Positions 8,736-16,782 of a DNA stretch of 64,000 nt are shown one piece after another (position 1 is the stretch's first letter; every line of letters begins with the position of its first letter). The notes below the pieces were generated by a model. The model was given only the letters and a program-made list of their open reading frames with translations, did no database searches and was not told the DNA's origin. The stretch lies in assembly GCA_958428295.1 (NCBI GenBank), contig CAUAFL010000004.1:1-64000 (forward strand), in the 5' to 3' direction. A program made the position numbers and the translations under genes. Source of the stretch: an uncultured Bacillota bacterium. Its GTDB lineage: Bacteria > Bacillota_I > Bacilli_A > RF39 > UBA660.

Positions 8736-8924
8736 TTACTTAAGAATGTTTTTAAGACGATTTTGATCAGCCTTACTTAAGTTTGATCCTTTTCTATTTT
8801 TACGATTTAATTTAGTGGCTTTATAACCAGTATTGTGACGACTTCCTGGACGTCCAATTTTATAATCATTTTTTCGCGTTTTTACAACTTTTGCGGTTCC
8901 TTTATGTGTTTTGATCTTTGGCAT
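8736..8924 (-). CDS. rpmI: 50S ribosomal protein L35
   Basis: 62 residues, highly basic, with the L35 signature MPKIKTHKGTAKVVK and RPGSRHNTGYKATKLNRKNRK. It lies between infC (11 bp upstream) and rplT (20 bp downstream) in the universally conserved order, and has a GGAGG ribosome binding site. Confidence 0.97.
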   Translation of the reverse strand: MPKIKTHKGTAKVVKTRKNDYKIGRPGSRHNTGYKATKLNRKNRKGSNLSKADQNRLKNILK

Positions 8925-8935
8925 AATTTTTCCTC

Positions 8936-9469
8936 CTACTTATTTTTCTTAGGGACTAGCATCATGGTCATTGTCCGTCCCTCTTGTTTGGCTTTTTGTT
9001 CAATATCGGCATATTCTAGGGTCCGTTCTACAAATTTGTCTAAGACTTCTTTTCCTAGTTCTGTATGCGCCATTTGTCGTCCTTTAAAGCGAACTGTCAA
9101 TTTGATTTTATCACCTTTTTCAAGATATTTAATCACGTTGCGTAATTTGGTTTCAAAATCTCCAATATCAATGACTGGCGAAAGGCGAAATTCTTTTAAT
9201 TCCGCTTGAGATGCCCGTTGTTTTTTCAAAGCATCCTTTTCTTTTTTTTGCCGTTCATAGCGATATTTATTATAATCCATTACTTTGCATACTGGCGGAT
9301 TACCATTAGGATTCATCAGAACTAAATCAAGATTAGCATAATTTGCTAAGGTTCTTGCATCCTCTATCGATTTAATTCCTACTTGTTCTCCATTAGGGCC
9401 TATTACTAGAACTTCTTTGACTTTAATTTGCTCGTTAATCATCAGATTATTTTTCTGATTTGCGATAAT
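8936..9469 (-). CDS. infC: Translation initiation factor IF-3 (probable AUU start)
   Basis: The protein from residue about 10 reads MINEQIKVKEVLVIGPNGEQVGIKS, a typical IF-3 N-terminus; the C-domain (KEFRLSPVIDIGDFETKLRN) is complete. The longest frame runs upstream to 9661, but that TTG is part of the -35 box, so the extension cannot be translated. A GGAGGTG ribosome binding site at 9473-9479 is followed in frame by ATT at 9467-9469, giving 177 residues, a normal IF-3 length. IF-3 genes commonly use AUU for autoregulation. ATC at 9464-9466 is the alternative. Confidence 0.9.
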   Translation of the reverse strand: MIANQKNNLMINEQIKVKEVLVIGPNGEQVGIKSIEDARTLANYANLDLVLMNPNGNPPVCKVMDYNKYRYERQKKEKDALKKQRASQAELKEFRLSPVIDIGDFETKLRNVIKYLEKGDKIKLTVRFKGRQMAHTELGKEVLDKFVERTLEYADIEQKAKQEGRTMTMMLVPKKNK

Positions 9470-9626
9470 TAACACCTCCATAATATAAGAAAAGTGCATA
9501 CGATTACTCATATCCACTGTTAAACCAAGTATTTGTTTCCTAATATTCTTAGAAATTTCCTTCGGCTTTTTACCTATCGCTTTTCGCAGATCAGGTGGAT
9601 ATACATCGCTTTCCTTTTTCTTTACT
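9470..9626 (-). promoter_or_regulatory. L20-type autoregulatory leader of infC-rpmI-rplT
   Basis: Between the predicted transcription start (about 9626) and infC lies a ~155-nt leader. A 7-bp long-range pairing (TATCCAC at 9595-9601 with GTGGATA at 9511-9517, minus-strand sense) encloses a local hairpin, ACCT...GCGAAAAGC...AGGT. Low-GC Gram-positive infC operons are known to be controlled by L20 binding their leader; placement and folding fit that, but the exact family match was not tested. Confidence 0.6.
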
Positions 9627-9632
9627 GTTAAT

Positions 9633-9661
9633 AGTATATGCAACAAGATGGCATTTGTCAA
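9633..9661 (-). promoter_or_regulatory. Sigma-A promoter of the infC operon
   Basis: On the minus strand, TTGACA (9656-9661), 17-bp spacer, TATACT (9633-9638): near-consensus. It fixes the transcript 5' end at about 9626. Confidence 0.85.
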
Positions 9662-9677
9662 CTTTTTTTTATAATAC

Positions 9678-9696
9678 CTTCAATTCGCAAAGTAGA
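9678..9696. repeat. 19-bp inverted repeat, copy A
   Basis: CTTCAATTCGCAAAGTAGA just upstream of the infC promoter. The exact reverse complement occurs at 14571-14589, so the two copies bracket a 4.9-kb block of accessory genes. Confidence 0.85.
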
Positions 9697-9740
9697 TTTT
9701 TTCTTCAAAAAATAAAAATAACCTAGTATAATAGATTATT

Positions 9741-10427
9741 TTATGGTTGAGGTTCTAATTCTTTATTTGTCTTTTTGCTACTTTTTTCATTTTTAATTTC
9801 AACTATTTCATTTAATAGCACTTCTTCATCGTGTCTAGCTATATACCATTTTTCTATCAGTAACTCAATGAGTTTTATAAGTTTTTCAGCTTCCCCATCA
9901 TCAATTTCAACTATTTCGTTAACATCTTTTTCCATATGTGCGCCAATATTCCCTAAAGAACGTAATGAGTCTATTGCTTTCCACTGTGCTGGAGATACTT
10001 TGTTTTGAATGGCATTTATTTCATCAAACAATATCCCAGGTTTAACTTGCCAAAAGTCTCTAATCATTCCTTGTAAACATCTTCGGCTTAACGTTGCTGA
10101 TGCCTTGGGACTTAAAGATAAGATTGAATATGCTTCCTGATAATCCTCTTTAATTGCTTTTGGAATATAGTCAGGAAACTGTTTTGCTAGTGATGTTGGA
10201 TATAGCGGTATTTTTATTCCAGAAAGATTGCCCAATCCTTCCGCTATAAAACTAACTTGCATACACGATGGACAATGACGCATGTATATATTAAAAATAC
10301 TATTCCATTCAGGACTATTGAGGTCGGATACATGTCCATTAGCAAACCTACATTGTTCTTTTCTTTCAGTATCATATGTAACTGCTACTGATGAACCACA
10401 AAACGGACATATATAATTTTGTTTCAT
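9741..10427 (-). CDS. DUF4145-like protein with N-terminal zinc ribbon
   Basis: 228 residues. The N-terminus carries paired cysteines (CPFC at about residue 8, CPSC at about 53) that look like a zinc ribbon. The middle and C-terminal part (ALSRRCLQGMIRDF-like helix, SLRSLGNIGAHMEKD, EAEKLIKLIELLIEKWY) has the helical pattern and conserved IGAHxxKD motif of DUF4145, a domain frequent next to restriction or defence genes. No catalytic residues are evident. It is followed upstream by an XRE regulator gene, probably the same transcript. Confidence 0.7.
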   Translation of the reverse strand: MKQNYICPFCGSSVAVTYDTERKEQCRFANGHVSDLNSPEWNSIFNIYMRHCPSCMQVSFIAEGLGNLSGIKIPLYPTSLAKQFPDYIPKAIKEDYQEAYSILSLSPKASATLSRRCLQGMIRDFWQVKPGILFDEINAIQNKVSPAQWKAIDSLRSLGNIGAHMEKDVNEIVEIDDGEAEKLIKLIELLIEKWYIARHDEEVLLNEIVEIKNEKSSKKTNKELEPQP

Positions 10428-10447
10428 CTAAATCACCACCTTCTAAA

Positions 10448-10711
10448 TTACTTATCCAAACCCAACAGATAATCTTCTTTCACATTGTAAAGCTCTGCCA
10501 TCTTTTTAACAAACTTATCGGCTGGAAGTGCTAAACTATCTTCCCAAGCTTGTATAGTTTCTTCTTTTGTTTCCAACTCTTTTGCGAGCTGTTCAATCGT
10601 ATATCTATTTTTCTTTCTTTCGTCTCTCAAACGCATGCCAATATCGACATTGGTATATGTGTTTAGGTTTGATGTGGTACCAAATACACCTTTTCTAACA
10701 GTTCTCATCAC
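10448..10711 (-). CDS. XRE-family helix-turn-helix regulator
   Basis: 87 residues. Residues about 27-85 form an XRE/Cro HTH (MRLRDERKKNRYTIEQLAKE, then ETIQAWEDSLALPADKFVKKMAELYNVKEDYLLG). The N-terminal ~25 residues are atypical. It probably controls itself and the DUF4145 gene 20 bp downstream. The start may be the second Met (10708). Confidence 0.75.
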   Translation of the reverse strand: MMRTVRKGVFGTTSNLNTYTNVDIGMRLRDERKKNRYTIEQLAKELETKEETIQAWEDSLALPADKFVKKMAELYNVKEDYLLGLDK

Positions 10712-10750
10712 AAACCTCCCTCGGTTTCATTGCTTTATTACTCTAATTAT

Positions 10751-12258
10751 ACTATAATAGAGCTCAAAAATAAATACTTTAGGGATTAGAGGGTGATTTT
10801 ATGATTAAAGTGTGTAAGGAAAATAAAAAGGGATTAACGCAGAAAATTATGTCTGATAATTTTGACTTTGTAGCTATGAGCCAATCCAATTTAGTAGATG
10901 ATATTATTTTATCCATGCATCAAAATAAAATATTGGAGTGTTTAACAAAAGCTATGCCTGATAAACGAGCTCATAATACAACCATTCCATTTGATTTAGT
11001 CCTTGCTCTTTCGGTTGCTGCAAAAATGAAAACGAAAACCAGTTTATCAGATATTCCATATGCGATTACTGACCATCGTGTTCTTTCAGAGTTAGGATAT
11101 AACATTATTGATACGGATAAAAATTTAAAGACAGGTATGATGCGTGAAAGCAGTCTTCGTTTTCTTTTTGGAAAGTATGAAGCGGATGAACTATTTAAAA
11201 TATATGATAAGGCGGTTCAAAATTATATTATGCCAAAACTGGATATTGTACCAAATATCCATATTTTAGATTGTACTGAAATTTCCGTAAATACGAAAAA
11301 TGATAACTATGAAAAGGCTGCTTATACTACCAACAAATATGGAGATGTTGATAGAGGTTATAAGCTTGCAACTATTCGCGGATTAGTAGATGATACAGGT
11401 ATTATTGAAGAAATCCGTTTTGATGCTATGAACGTTCATGATTTAAAATTAAGTGAAGAAATGCTAAGAACAACTGAAGTGTTTAAGCCTGGAGATATTC
11501 TAATTGAAGATAGAGGATTTCTTGATAGGGACTTAATCAATTACTTAAAAAGTAAAAGAAAAGTTGATACCTATGTACCGTTAAGAAGTAATATGAATGC
11601 CTATCAAATTGCAATCCAAATTGCTCAAGAAGACAACAAATGGGAGCCACATCCTAGTCGTGAAAATCAAAAAATTTCTTTTGTACCTAATCTTAAAAAC
11701 TATTGGTGGTCTGATAGAATAAAGTCACGTAAAAAATATAATGACAATGAAGATGTTGAAATTAATGCTTGCGTTGTGTGGGATACTGAAACAGACAATT
11801 ACTTCGTGTTTTGTACTACCGATACTACGGTAAGTGCAAAACAAATTATCCTGACTTATGAACTTAGACCTGAGATTGAAGAAGATTACCGTCAATTAAA
11901 AGACTTCTGGTTACTAGAAGATTTTCATAGTACAAAATTGAATATGATTGCTTTACATACGATTATGGTCTTATTTGGATACTTATTTTTTCAACTATAT
12001 ACTCTAATGCCCGAAGGAGAACAATATTCTCATAGATCTCTTCCTGTTATTTTAAAGAATTATCAACCAACTGCTATGCCTTATTTAGTCTTTTATTCCG
12101 ATGATGAATTTGGAATATTTAGTATAGCCGAGATAATAGAACTGCATCCGTCATGTAGTACAGAAGCCCAAAAGCGTTTATTGCAGGTTTTGAAATGACG
12201 TAAAAAAAGAGAATATAAGAGACAAATTCTTAATATTCCCTAAATCTGATTATAACTT
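10751..12258 (+). mobile_element. Candidate insertion sequence around the IS4-type transposase
   Basis: Boundaries are tentative. TCTAATTAT occurs as a direct repeat at 10742-10750 and 12259-12267 and could be a target duplication. Inside it, imperfect inverted ends share TATAAT, and TTTAGGGA (10778-10785) is inverted at 12237-12244. In AT-rich DNA these matches may be chance. Confidence 0.35.
10801..12198 (+). CDS. IS4-family-type DDE transposase
   Basis: 465 residues. The catalytic triad is visible: D in HILDCTEISVN (about 158), D in ILIEDRGFLDRD (about 236), and E in YELRPEIEEDYRQLK (about 361). The last fits the IS4 signature Y-(2)-R-(3)-E-(6)-K exactly. The frame is intact from ATG to TGA, so the enzyme may be active. 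It stands alone between the XRE gene and a lipoprotein gene. Confidence 0.85.
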   Translation: MIKVCKENKKGLTQKIMSDNFDFVAMSQSNLVDDIILSMHQNKILECLTKAMPDKRAHNTTIPFDLVLALSVAAKMKTKTSLSDIPYAITDHRVLSELGYNIIDTDKNLKTGMMRESSLRFLFGKYEADELFKIYDKAVQNYIMPKLDIVPNIHILDCTEISVNTKNDNYEKAAYTTNKYGDVDRGYKLATIRGLVDDTGIIEEIRFDAMNVHDLKLSEEMLRTTEVFKPGDILIEDRGFLDRDLINYLKSKRKVDTYVPLRSNMNAYQIAIQIAQEDNKWEPHPSRENQKISFVPNLKNYWWSDRIKSRKKYNDNEDVEINACVVWDTETDNYFVFCTTDTTVSAKQIILTYELRPEIEEDYRQLKDFWLLEDFHSTKLNMIALHTIMVLFGYLFFQLYTLMPEGEQYSHRSLPVILKNYQPTAMPYLVFYSDDEFGIFSIAEIIELHPSCSTEAQKRLLQVLK

Positions 12259-12273
12259 TCTAATTATTTTCAT

Positions 12274-12780
12274 TTATTTTAACTCAAAAATATTGCCAGT
12301 AATTGATGTAATAAGAATTTTTTCATCATTAACTAAAAATTCATTTTCTTGTGGTTTATAATCGTAAAATCTTGATATAGTGGGATTTTCTGGTTGCCAC
12401 ATTGAGCAAGTGCCAGAAGTAATATTTTTTGGATATTCTGCTTCCCCATTAAGTTTAAGAGATATTTCAAAATATTCTTTATTTCCTGCCCAACATAAAC
12501 TTCCTAATATAACTTTCCCTTTTATAACAACATTTTCTGCTTTTATTTCTTTTTTAGGCGACACTACCACTTTTAAATTAGCATAACCTTCGTAACTCTT
12601 AAGTCCTATTGAAGACTTTAATTTGGAATTAAAATCACTTAACTGAGCATCTACTGTGAAATATGTTTCAAAATTGTCTTTTGCTAATTCAATTTTGACT
12701 GGTTCTTCTACTTTATTACCACATCCTGTTATTGAAAATAACACCAACGTCACTAATAAAAAACTTAATATCTTCCTCAT
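12274..12780 (-). CDS. Predicted lipoprotein of unknown function
   Basis: The ATG at 12780 has a GGGAG ribosome binding site 8 nt upstream and begins MRKILSFLLVTLVLFSITG then Cys20, a clear lipoprotein signal (lipobox ITGC). The mature ~148 residues look all-beta, with SYEGYANLKVVVSP, VIKGKVILGSLCW and a final FLVNDEKILITSITGNIFELK. No family was recognised. An upstream in-frame Met at 12837 is less likely because it precedes the ribosome binding site and the signal peptide. Confidence 0.65.
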   Translation of the reverse strand: MRKILSFLLVTLVLFSITGCGNKVEEPVKIELAKDNFETYFTVDAQLSDFNSKLKSSIGLKSYEGYANLKVVVSPKKEIKAENVVIKGKVILGSLCWAGNKEYFEISLKLNGEAEYPKNITSGTCSMWQPENPTISRFYDYKPQENEFLVNDEKILITSITGNIFELK

Positions 12781-12899
12781 TCGTTTAACTCCCTTCGTTA
12801 ACACCATTATACTATAATTTTTGCATAATTGTAACACAATTTGTGTAACTTACAAAAAGTACTACAATTTATTACAATTTTTATAGAAAGGGTGATACT

Positions 12900-13088
12900 A
12901 TGAAAGAGTTTAAATTACCTAATATGGACGAAGAAAAATCAGTTTTAAAAACAATACGCTTAAAATTAACTACTCTTCAAAAAGTAGAAGAGTTATCAAA
13001 AGAGACTAATATCTCGGTTAATAGATTGATAAATGAATGCATTGAGTTTGCGTTAGAAAATTTAAACAAGAAAGACTTAAAAAAATAG
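12900..13088 (+). CDS. Small ribbon-helix-helix (Arc/CopG-like) protein
   Basis: 62 residues with a beta strand (SVLKTIRLKLT) followed by two helices (TLQKVEELSKETNI, SVNRLINECIEFALENL), the typical ribbon-helix-helix layout of small repressors and antitoxins. It has a GGGTGAT ribosome binding site. No toxin partner lies next to it, so it may be an orphan regulator. Confidence 0.65.
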   Translation: MKEFKLPNMDEEKSVLKTIRLKLTTLQKVEELSKETNISVNRLINECIEFALENLNKKDLKK

Positions 13089-13101
13089 GCCTTTGTTTTA
13101 T

Positions 13102-13554
13102 TTAAGCAATACGTTTCCAAACATAAATGGCTAAGTATGGTGGCATATTATTATGCGGTTTATCCCCACCTGTTGAACGAATTATTTCACCCTCATCAAC
13201 TTCAAATGAAGTGTTCCAACCAGCTGTTGGATGGGCTCCATAAATTTTACCATGATTATTTTCAGTGGAAGAAGAAAGCGGTGCACCAAAATTAAGTCTA
13301 TATCTATGAGTGTGGTATGGCATTTCGCTAACAGTTAAAGTATGTGATGCTTCACCACCAATTTCATTGTTTTTATACGAACTACCACACGCAAGTAAAA
13401 ATCTATCTTTTATTTGTTCCCATTTACCCCCAAATAATTTACTTGGATTTGTACTATCTACTGATAAATAGATTGCTCCTATTGGATATGGATTTGTAGA
13501 CATTAATTGGACTCCGTTTTTAGTTTTTAAATAACCACTTTGAATATTAGCCAT
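13102..13554 (-). CDS. Phage tail/baseplate receptor-binding tip domain, orphan
   Basis: 150 residues. NPYPIGAIYLSVDSTNPSKLFGGKWEQIKDRFLLACG, then GGEASHTLTVSEMPYHTHRY and a terminal NNMPPYLAIYVWKRIA are hallmarks of the C-terminal domain of phage baseplate or tail-collar proteins (Gp10/Gp12-like). Normally this is the tip of a long tail protein; here it is a stand-alone frame with its own ribosome binding site (GGAGGTCATC). A C8 tract lies about 48 bp upstream. Probably a prophage relic or a captured adhesin. Confidence 0.75.
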   Translation of the reverse strand: MANIQSGYLKTKNGVQLMSTNPYPIGAIYLSVDSTNPSKLFGGKWEQIKDRFLLACGSSYKNNEIGGEASHTLTVSEMPYHTHRYRLNFGAPLSSSTENNHGKIYGAHPTAGWNTSFEVDEGEIIRSTGGDKPHNNMPPYLAIYVWKRIA

Positions 13555-13601
13555 TTAGATGACCTCCAATTTTTGGAAGTCCTTTTTTATTGTGCGAGGT
13601 A

Positions 13602-13609
13602 CCCCCCCC
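13602..13609. repeat. Homopolymeric C8 tract (G8 on the coding strand)
   Basis: Eight C preceded by GTA, 48 bp upstream of the minus-strand start of the phage-tip gene. It resembles the C9 tract at 612-620 in context and orientation. Confidence 0.9.
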
Positions 13610-13662
13610 TAAATGATAATTTTCATATTTTTGCATAATTAAAATCTCCTTCTTTCCATTAG

Positions 13663-13785
13663 TTATGTTCTGGGTGGTATAAGACGACCATCGGCGTCAG
13701 TTCTGGATTTTAACGTCCACCAGTATGGATTATCACCAAACACTCTAGCGATAACAGCATTATCTATCGTAAATGTGATAAAAGA
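13663..13785 (-). pseudogene. Remnant of a phage structural gene (C-terminal end)
   Basis: With no start codon in view, the minus strand encodes FITFTIDNAVIARVFGDNPY followed by WWTLKSRTDADGRLIPPRT and a TAA stop at 13663. It is richer in G+C than its surroundings and reads as the natural end of a longer protein. It lies immediately upstream of the phage-tip gene on the same strand, so both are probably pieces of a decayed tail module. The exact family is not recognised. The rest of 13555-13907 shows no gene. Confidence 0.4.
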
Positions 13786-13907
13786 AAAAAGACAGAGAAA
13801 ATTTCGTCGTCCTCTTTCATAAATAATATTTTTGCATAAAAAAAGGAAACCCCCGTATCCGTAAGGCTTAAAACAGACTGGGATTTCAAATCTTTTATTT
13901 CTTCAAT

Positions 13908-14510
13908 TTACTTTGCATCGTTATACATATTTTTTTCTTTTTGGATTTGTAACAAATAACTATATATCTCTTTAATCACACTATCATCTTCTTTTTCATC
14001 CCAATAATATCCTGGTTTTAGAAAATCATTAACTTCAGAAATAACTAAATCTATATTATTTATATTCACTTTGTCTTCAATAATTTTTAAGGCTGTATTT
14101 CTATATCCTCTAACTGCGCAACCAGCTAATGATTTATAAAATGATTTTTCTGGCAAATTTGCTTTTTTATAAAATTCCATAGCCATATCATCAGTCATAG
14201 GTCGAATATTTGTAATTATTATTTTATTAGCTCTAAAGACCCCATGTGGGCATGATTCGCTCGGACAATCTATTACTTCAGCATCTTCAGGAATGATTAC
14301 ATCACATATTGTATCTCCACGAACTAAATATCTTAATATTTTATTTTCCACCGAAAAATTAAAGCCACCCATCTCCTTAGGTTCAGTTTCTGATGGGTTC
14401 CAATTATTAGAAACATTTACTACATTTTCTTTATACTCAAACCCGTTTGCACCTGAAATAGTCCCAAACATTACTTTAACAAATTTTTGCTTTCTATCAA
14501 CTTCCATCAT
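13908..14510 (-). CDS. Hypothetical protein, family not recognised
   Basis: 200 residues, no signal peptide or membrane segment. It has a beta-rich N-terminal half (KFVKVMFGTISGANGFEYK, GGFNFSVENKILRYLVRGDTICDVIIPEDAEVIDCP) and a helical second half (YRNTALKIIEDKVNINNIDLVISEVNDFLKPGYYWDEKEDD). Two cysteines occur close together in CPSESCPHG. It sits inside the 9.7-14.6 kb accessory block. The start is an ATG-ATG pair, so 14507 is equally possible. Confidence 0.6.
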   Translation of the reverse strand: MMEVDRKQKFVKVMFGTISGANGFEYKENVVNVSNNWNPSETEPKEMGGFNFSVENKILRYLVRGDTICDVIIPEDAEVIDCPSESCPHGVFRANKIIITNIRPMTDDMAMEFYKKANLPEKSFYKSLAGCAVRGYRNTALKIIEDKVNINNIDLVISEVNDFLKPGYYWDEKEDDSVIKEIYSYLLQIQKEKNMYNDAK

Positions 14511-14570
14511 TCCACAAAATCATTCTTCCTCTCTTTTTATAATATTTTAACACAATATTAGGAAAATAGT

Positions 14571-14589
14571 TCTACTTTGCGAATTGAAG
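14571..14589. repeat. 19-bp inverted repeat, copy B
   Basis: Exact reverse complement of 9678-9696. It lies between the two hypothetical genes at 13908-14510 and 14659-15417, marking the far side of the accessory block. Confidence 0.85.
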
Positions 14590-14658
14590 TATAATACCTT
14601 CTATTTATTAGCTATTTTAGCAATAAACGGTAGAAAAATCATTGGCAATCTAACTGTA

Positions 14659-15417
14659 TTAACTTTTAGCAGGTGGTTTTATTGATTTTCGTAATACAAA
14701 ATCACTTTGTCTTTCTCCCTTTTTATCTATTAGAAAATTTTCTTTCATCCAATGAGGAATATTTTCAACTTCTTTTCTAGGATATATTTCACTTACGGTT
14801 AGATCATCCTTCAATAATTGATGCCTTGGCTCCTTGCAAGTGATATATGTTTTTGGATCATTCCCCTGCATTACTCTATCATGTAAATCCCTTACAGCAT
14901 AAACCATAGCATCTAATAATGAAACCGCATCTGCAAAATAAATATCCCCATTCTCGTTGATATGGAAATCCAAGTTTAATATTGTTTGCCATTGTTCCTC
15001 TGTCATTTTTTCTGAACTTATTTGCTCTAAATTATCTAAAATAGCAAATAAACTTTTACATTTTTCTTTTAGGATGGAAACATAAGTTTTAAAATATTGT
15101 AAGGAATAGGGTTCAAAACAATACCCTGAGACCACAACCATATCTTTTCCTTTTTCTTTATTTTCTTCTTCAAGTGGTTCCTTTAACTCTAGTTGCTCTT
15201 TGTTTATTTCATTAGTTAAAAAGGTTTTTATTTGTTCTGATGTAAGTGTAATATTAGCTGTTTTTATAAACTCCTTTATTTCTTCATAAGACATAGATAA
15301 TTTTAGTTCATCAACTAGGGCTGTACAAATAATATAAGGACGAATATAATATCCATTTTCACCATAAAGAGCATATCGTTCTTCTAAATTAATATATTTT
15401 CTTATTTCTTCGGCCAT
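14659..15417 (-). CDS. Hypothetical protein, family not recognised
   Basis: 252 residues, soluble and acidic. The N-terminal ~90 residues contain an all-helical section (SYEEIKEFIKTANITLTSEQIKTFLTNEIN) ending in a Glu/Lys-rich linker. The second part includes YCFEPYSLQYFKTYVSIL, a long helix, and FADAVSLLDAMVYAVRDLHDR. No catalytic motif or membrane segment is visible. It has a clean AGGAGATG ribosome binding site. Its position next to the repeat-bounded island suggests accessory DNA, but the function is unknown. Confidence 0.6.
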   Translation of the reverse strand: MAEEIRKYINLEERYALYGENGYYIRPYIICTALVDELKLSMSYEEIKEFIKTANITLTSEQIKTFLTNEINKEQLELKEPLEEENKEKGKDMVVVSGYCFEPYSLQYFKTYVSILKEKCKSLFAILDNLEQISSEKMTEEQWQTILNLDFHINENGDIYFADAVSLLDAMVYAVRDLHDRVMQGNDPKTYITCKEPRHQLLKDDLTVSEIYPRKEVENIPHWMKENFLIDKKGERQSDFVLRKSIKPPAKS

Positions 15418-15545
15418 TTCTTCATCTCCTATTAAAATAATAACACTTTCTAGAAATTCACGGTTTGTAAAGTAGAAGTAGCAACGAGCTTTTGTAACTA
15501 CCCTTGCATAGCTGAGCTCAAATTCTTATATTATCTTATGATTCG

Positions 15546-16073
15546 CTAGGTAAATTTGGGATGATTACTTTTCCACTGAAATAAAATACCGCCTACACCT
15601 AGTAAAATTGTCGCTCCTATCAGTAATGAAGTATTCATAATATGAAAATAACTTAACAGTAAATTGCTTATTCCATAGGCCCCACTAATACTCGTCGCTA
15701 TGATCCACATTGGCTTATAAAATTTTACTCCTAGATAGCCAATTAATAAACTGACAAGTATGTACAATAATAAATTGTACCACTCTAGGGGAACCATTTG
15801 CAGCATTATGAGTAAGTAGCAGCTACTAACAAAGTAAACAAGAAAAAGACAAATCATCTGAAAACGAAAACTACAAGCAGCACATACTAAGCCCAGTGCA
15901 AAAGCAAATATCATTAAAATGGGACCACTAGCAATACTTTCAAATATATGTTGTCCTAAAGAATAGCCAAGTAAAAACCAGGTAATTGCAAGAACTAATT
16001 GTTGTAGTTTCAATCCAAAGAAGCAGCTAAAAAGAGGGGGAATGGCCTTTAAGGTCAAAAATAAAAATTCCAT
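15546..16073 (-). CDS. Multipass membrane protein, TMEM198/DUF4203-like
   Basis: 175 residues with about six or seven hydrophobic segments spaced along the whole chain (for example LVLAITWFLLGYSLGQ, LMIFAFALGLVCAACS, LLLYILVSLLIGYLGVKFY, IIATSISGAYGIS, LLIGATILLGVGGILFQW). Gly-rich segments and length fit the TMEM198/TM7S3 (DUF4203) family. Role unknown. It is 7 bp downstream of the amidotransferase gene and probably in the glyS operon. Confidence 0.65.
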   Translation of the reverse strand: MEFLFLTLKAIPPLFSCFFGLKLQQLVLAITWFLLGYSLGQHIFESIASGPILMIFAFALGLVCAACSFRFQMICLFLVYFVSSCYLLIMLQMVPLEWYNLLLYILVSLLIGYLGVKFYKPMWIIATSISGAYGISNLLLSYFHIMNTSLLIGATILLGVGGILFQWKSNHPKFT

Positions 16074-16080
16074 ATGTTTC

Positions 16081-16782
16081 CTACTTTCTTTTGTTCCGAC
16101 TAGCCTTTATAAAGGCGCTCATAATCTTTTGAGCATAACAGTCATATGCTAGCATGCGTTCTGGATGCCACTGTACCCCTAAAGCAAAGGGGTAGTTTTC
16201 TATTTCAACAGCCTCAATGATGCCGTCGGGACTTTTGGCACTCACTTTTAAACCGGTTGGCGTCGTTACTTGTTGCCGATGTAAACTATTGACTTCTATT
16301 TCTTCTTGCCCAACAATTCGGTATAGCAAACTATCTTTTTCAATATGCACTTGATGGGCATATTTTTCTAGACAATCTGTGGTATGCTTAGAAGGATTGG
16401 CAACTGGTTCTAATAATATTGATTCATTCTGATAATTTGCCAATATCTGCATTCCTAGACAAATACCTAAAATTGGAATATTTCTTTTTAAGGCTTCTTG
16501 CAATATAAAAAAATCATAGGGACTGATTTTGTCTCCTCCAGGAATTAACAATCCGTCACATTGATCGAGCCAGTAACTAGCACGTTCTTGTTCTTGCCTA
16601 GTTACTGGTGGGTAATCTTTTCGTTTCGTAGTAAAATAGTTAATTTGCTGGACAGGGCACAGTAGCAATGGCTCTCCACCCATCGCAATGATGGCACATC
16701 TTAAATTATCGAAGATATACTCTAAAGAAGTACCACGCTCGTTTTGTCCATAGCGGATCAATACACCAATGATAGGCCCCAT
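16081..16782 (-). CDS. Class I glutamine amidotransferase, gamma-glutamyl-GABA hydrolase type
   Basis: 233 residues of the peptidase C26/PuuD type. The nucleophile elbow is GICLGMQ (about 105-111). The catalytic His-Glu pair is QWHPERM near the C-terminus, and NSLHRQQV and GIIEAVE are typical of the family. These enzymes hydrolyse gamma-glutamyl bonds such as gamma-glutamyl-GABA; the actual substrate here is not known. Its start overlaps the stop of glyS by one base, so the two are cotranscribed. A second, divergent member lies in the mobile region at 38248. Confidence 0.85.
   Translation of the reverse strand: MGPIIGVLIRYGQNERGTSLEYIFDNLRCAIIAMGGEPLLLCPVQQINYFTTKRKDYPPVTRQEQERASYWLDQCDGLLIPGGDKISPYDFFILQEALKRNIPILGICLGMQILANYQNESILLEPVANPSKHTTDCLEKYAHQVHIEKDSLLYRIVGQEEIEVNSLHRQQVTTPTGLKVSAKSPDGIIEAVEIENYPFALGVQWHPERMLAYDCYAQKIMSAFIKASRNKRK

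Noticed and set aside
9470..9661. N-terminal 64-residue extension of IF-3
   Set aside because: Its first codon is part of the -35 promoter box and the segment is the untranslated L20-type leader.
10742..12267. Firm boundaries of the IS around the transposase
   Set aside because: The candidate 9-bp direct repeat and 8-bp inverted ends are AT-rich and could be chance; given only as low-confidence.
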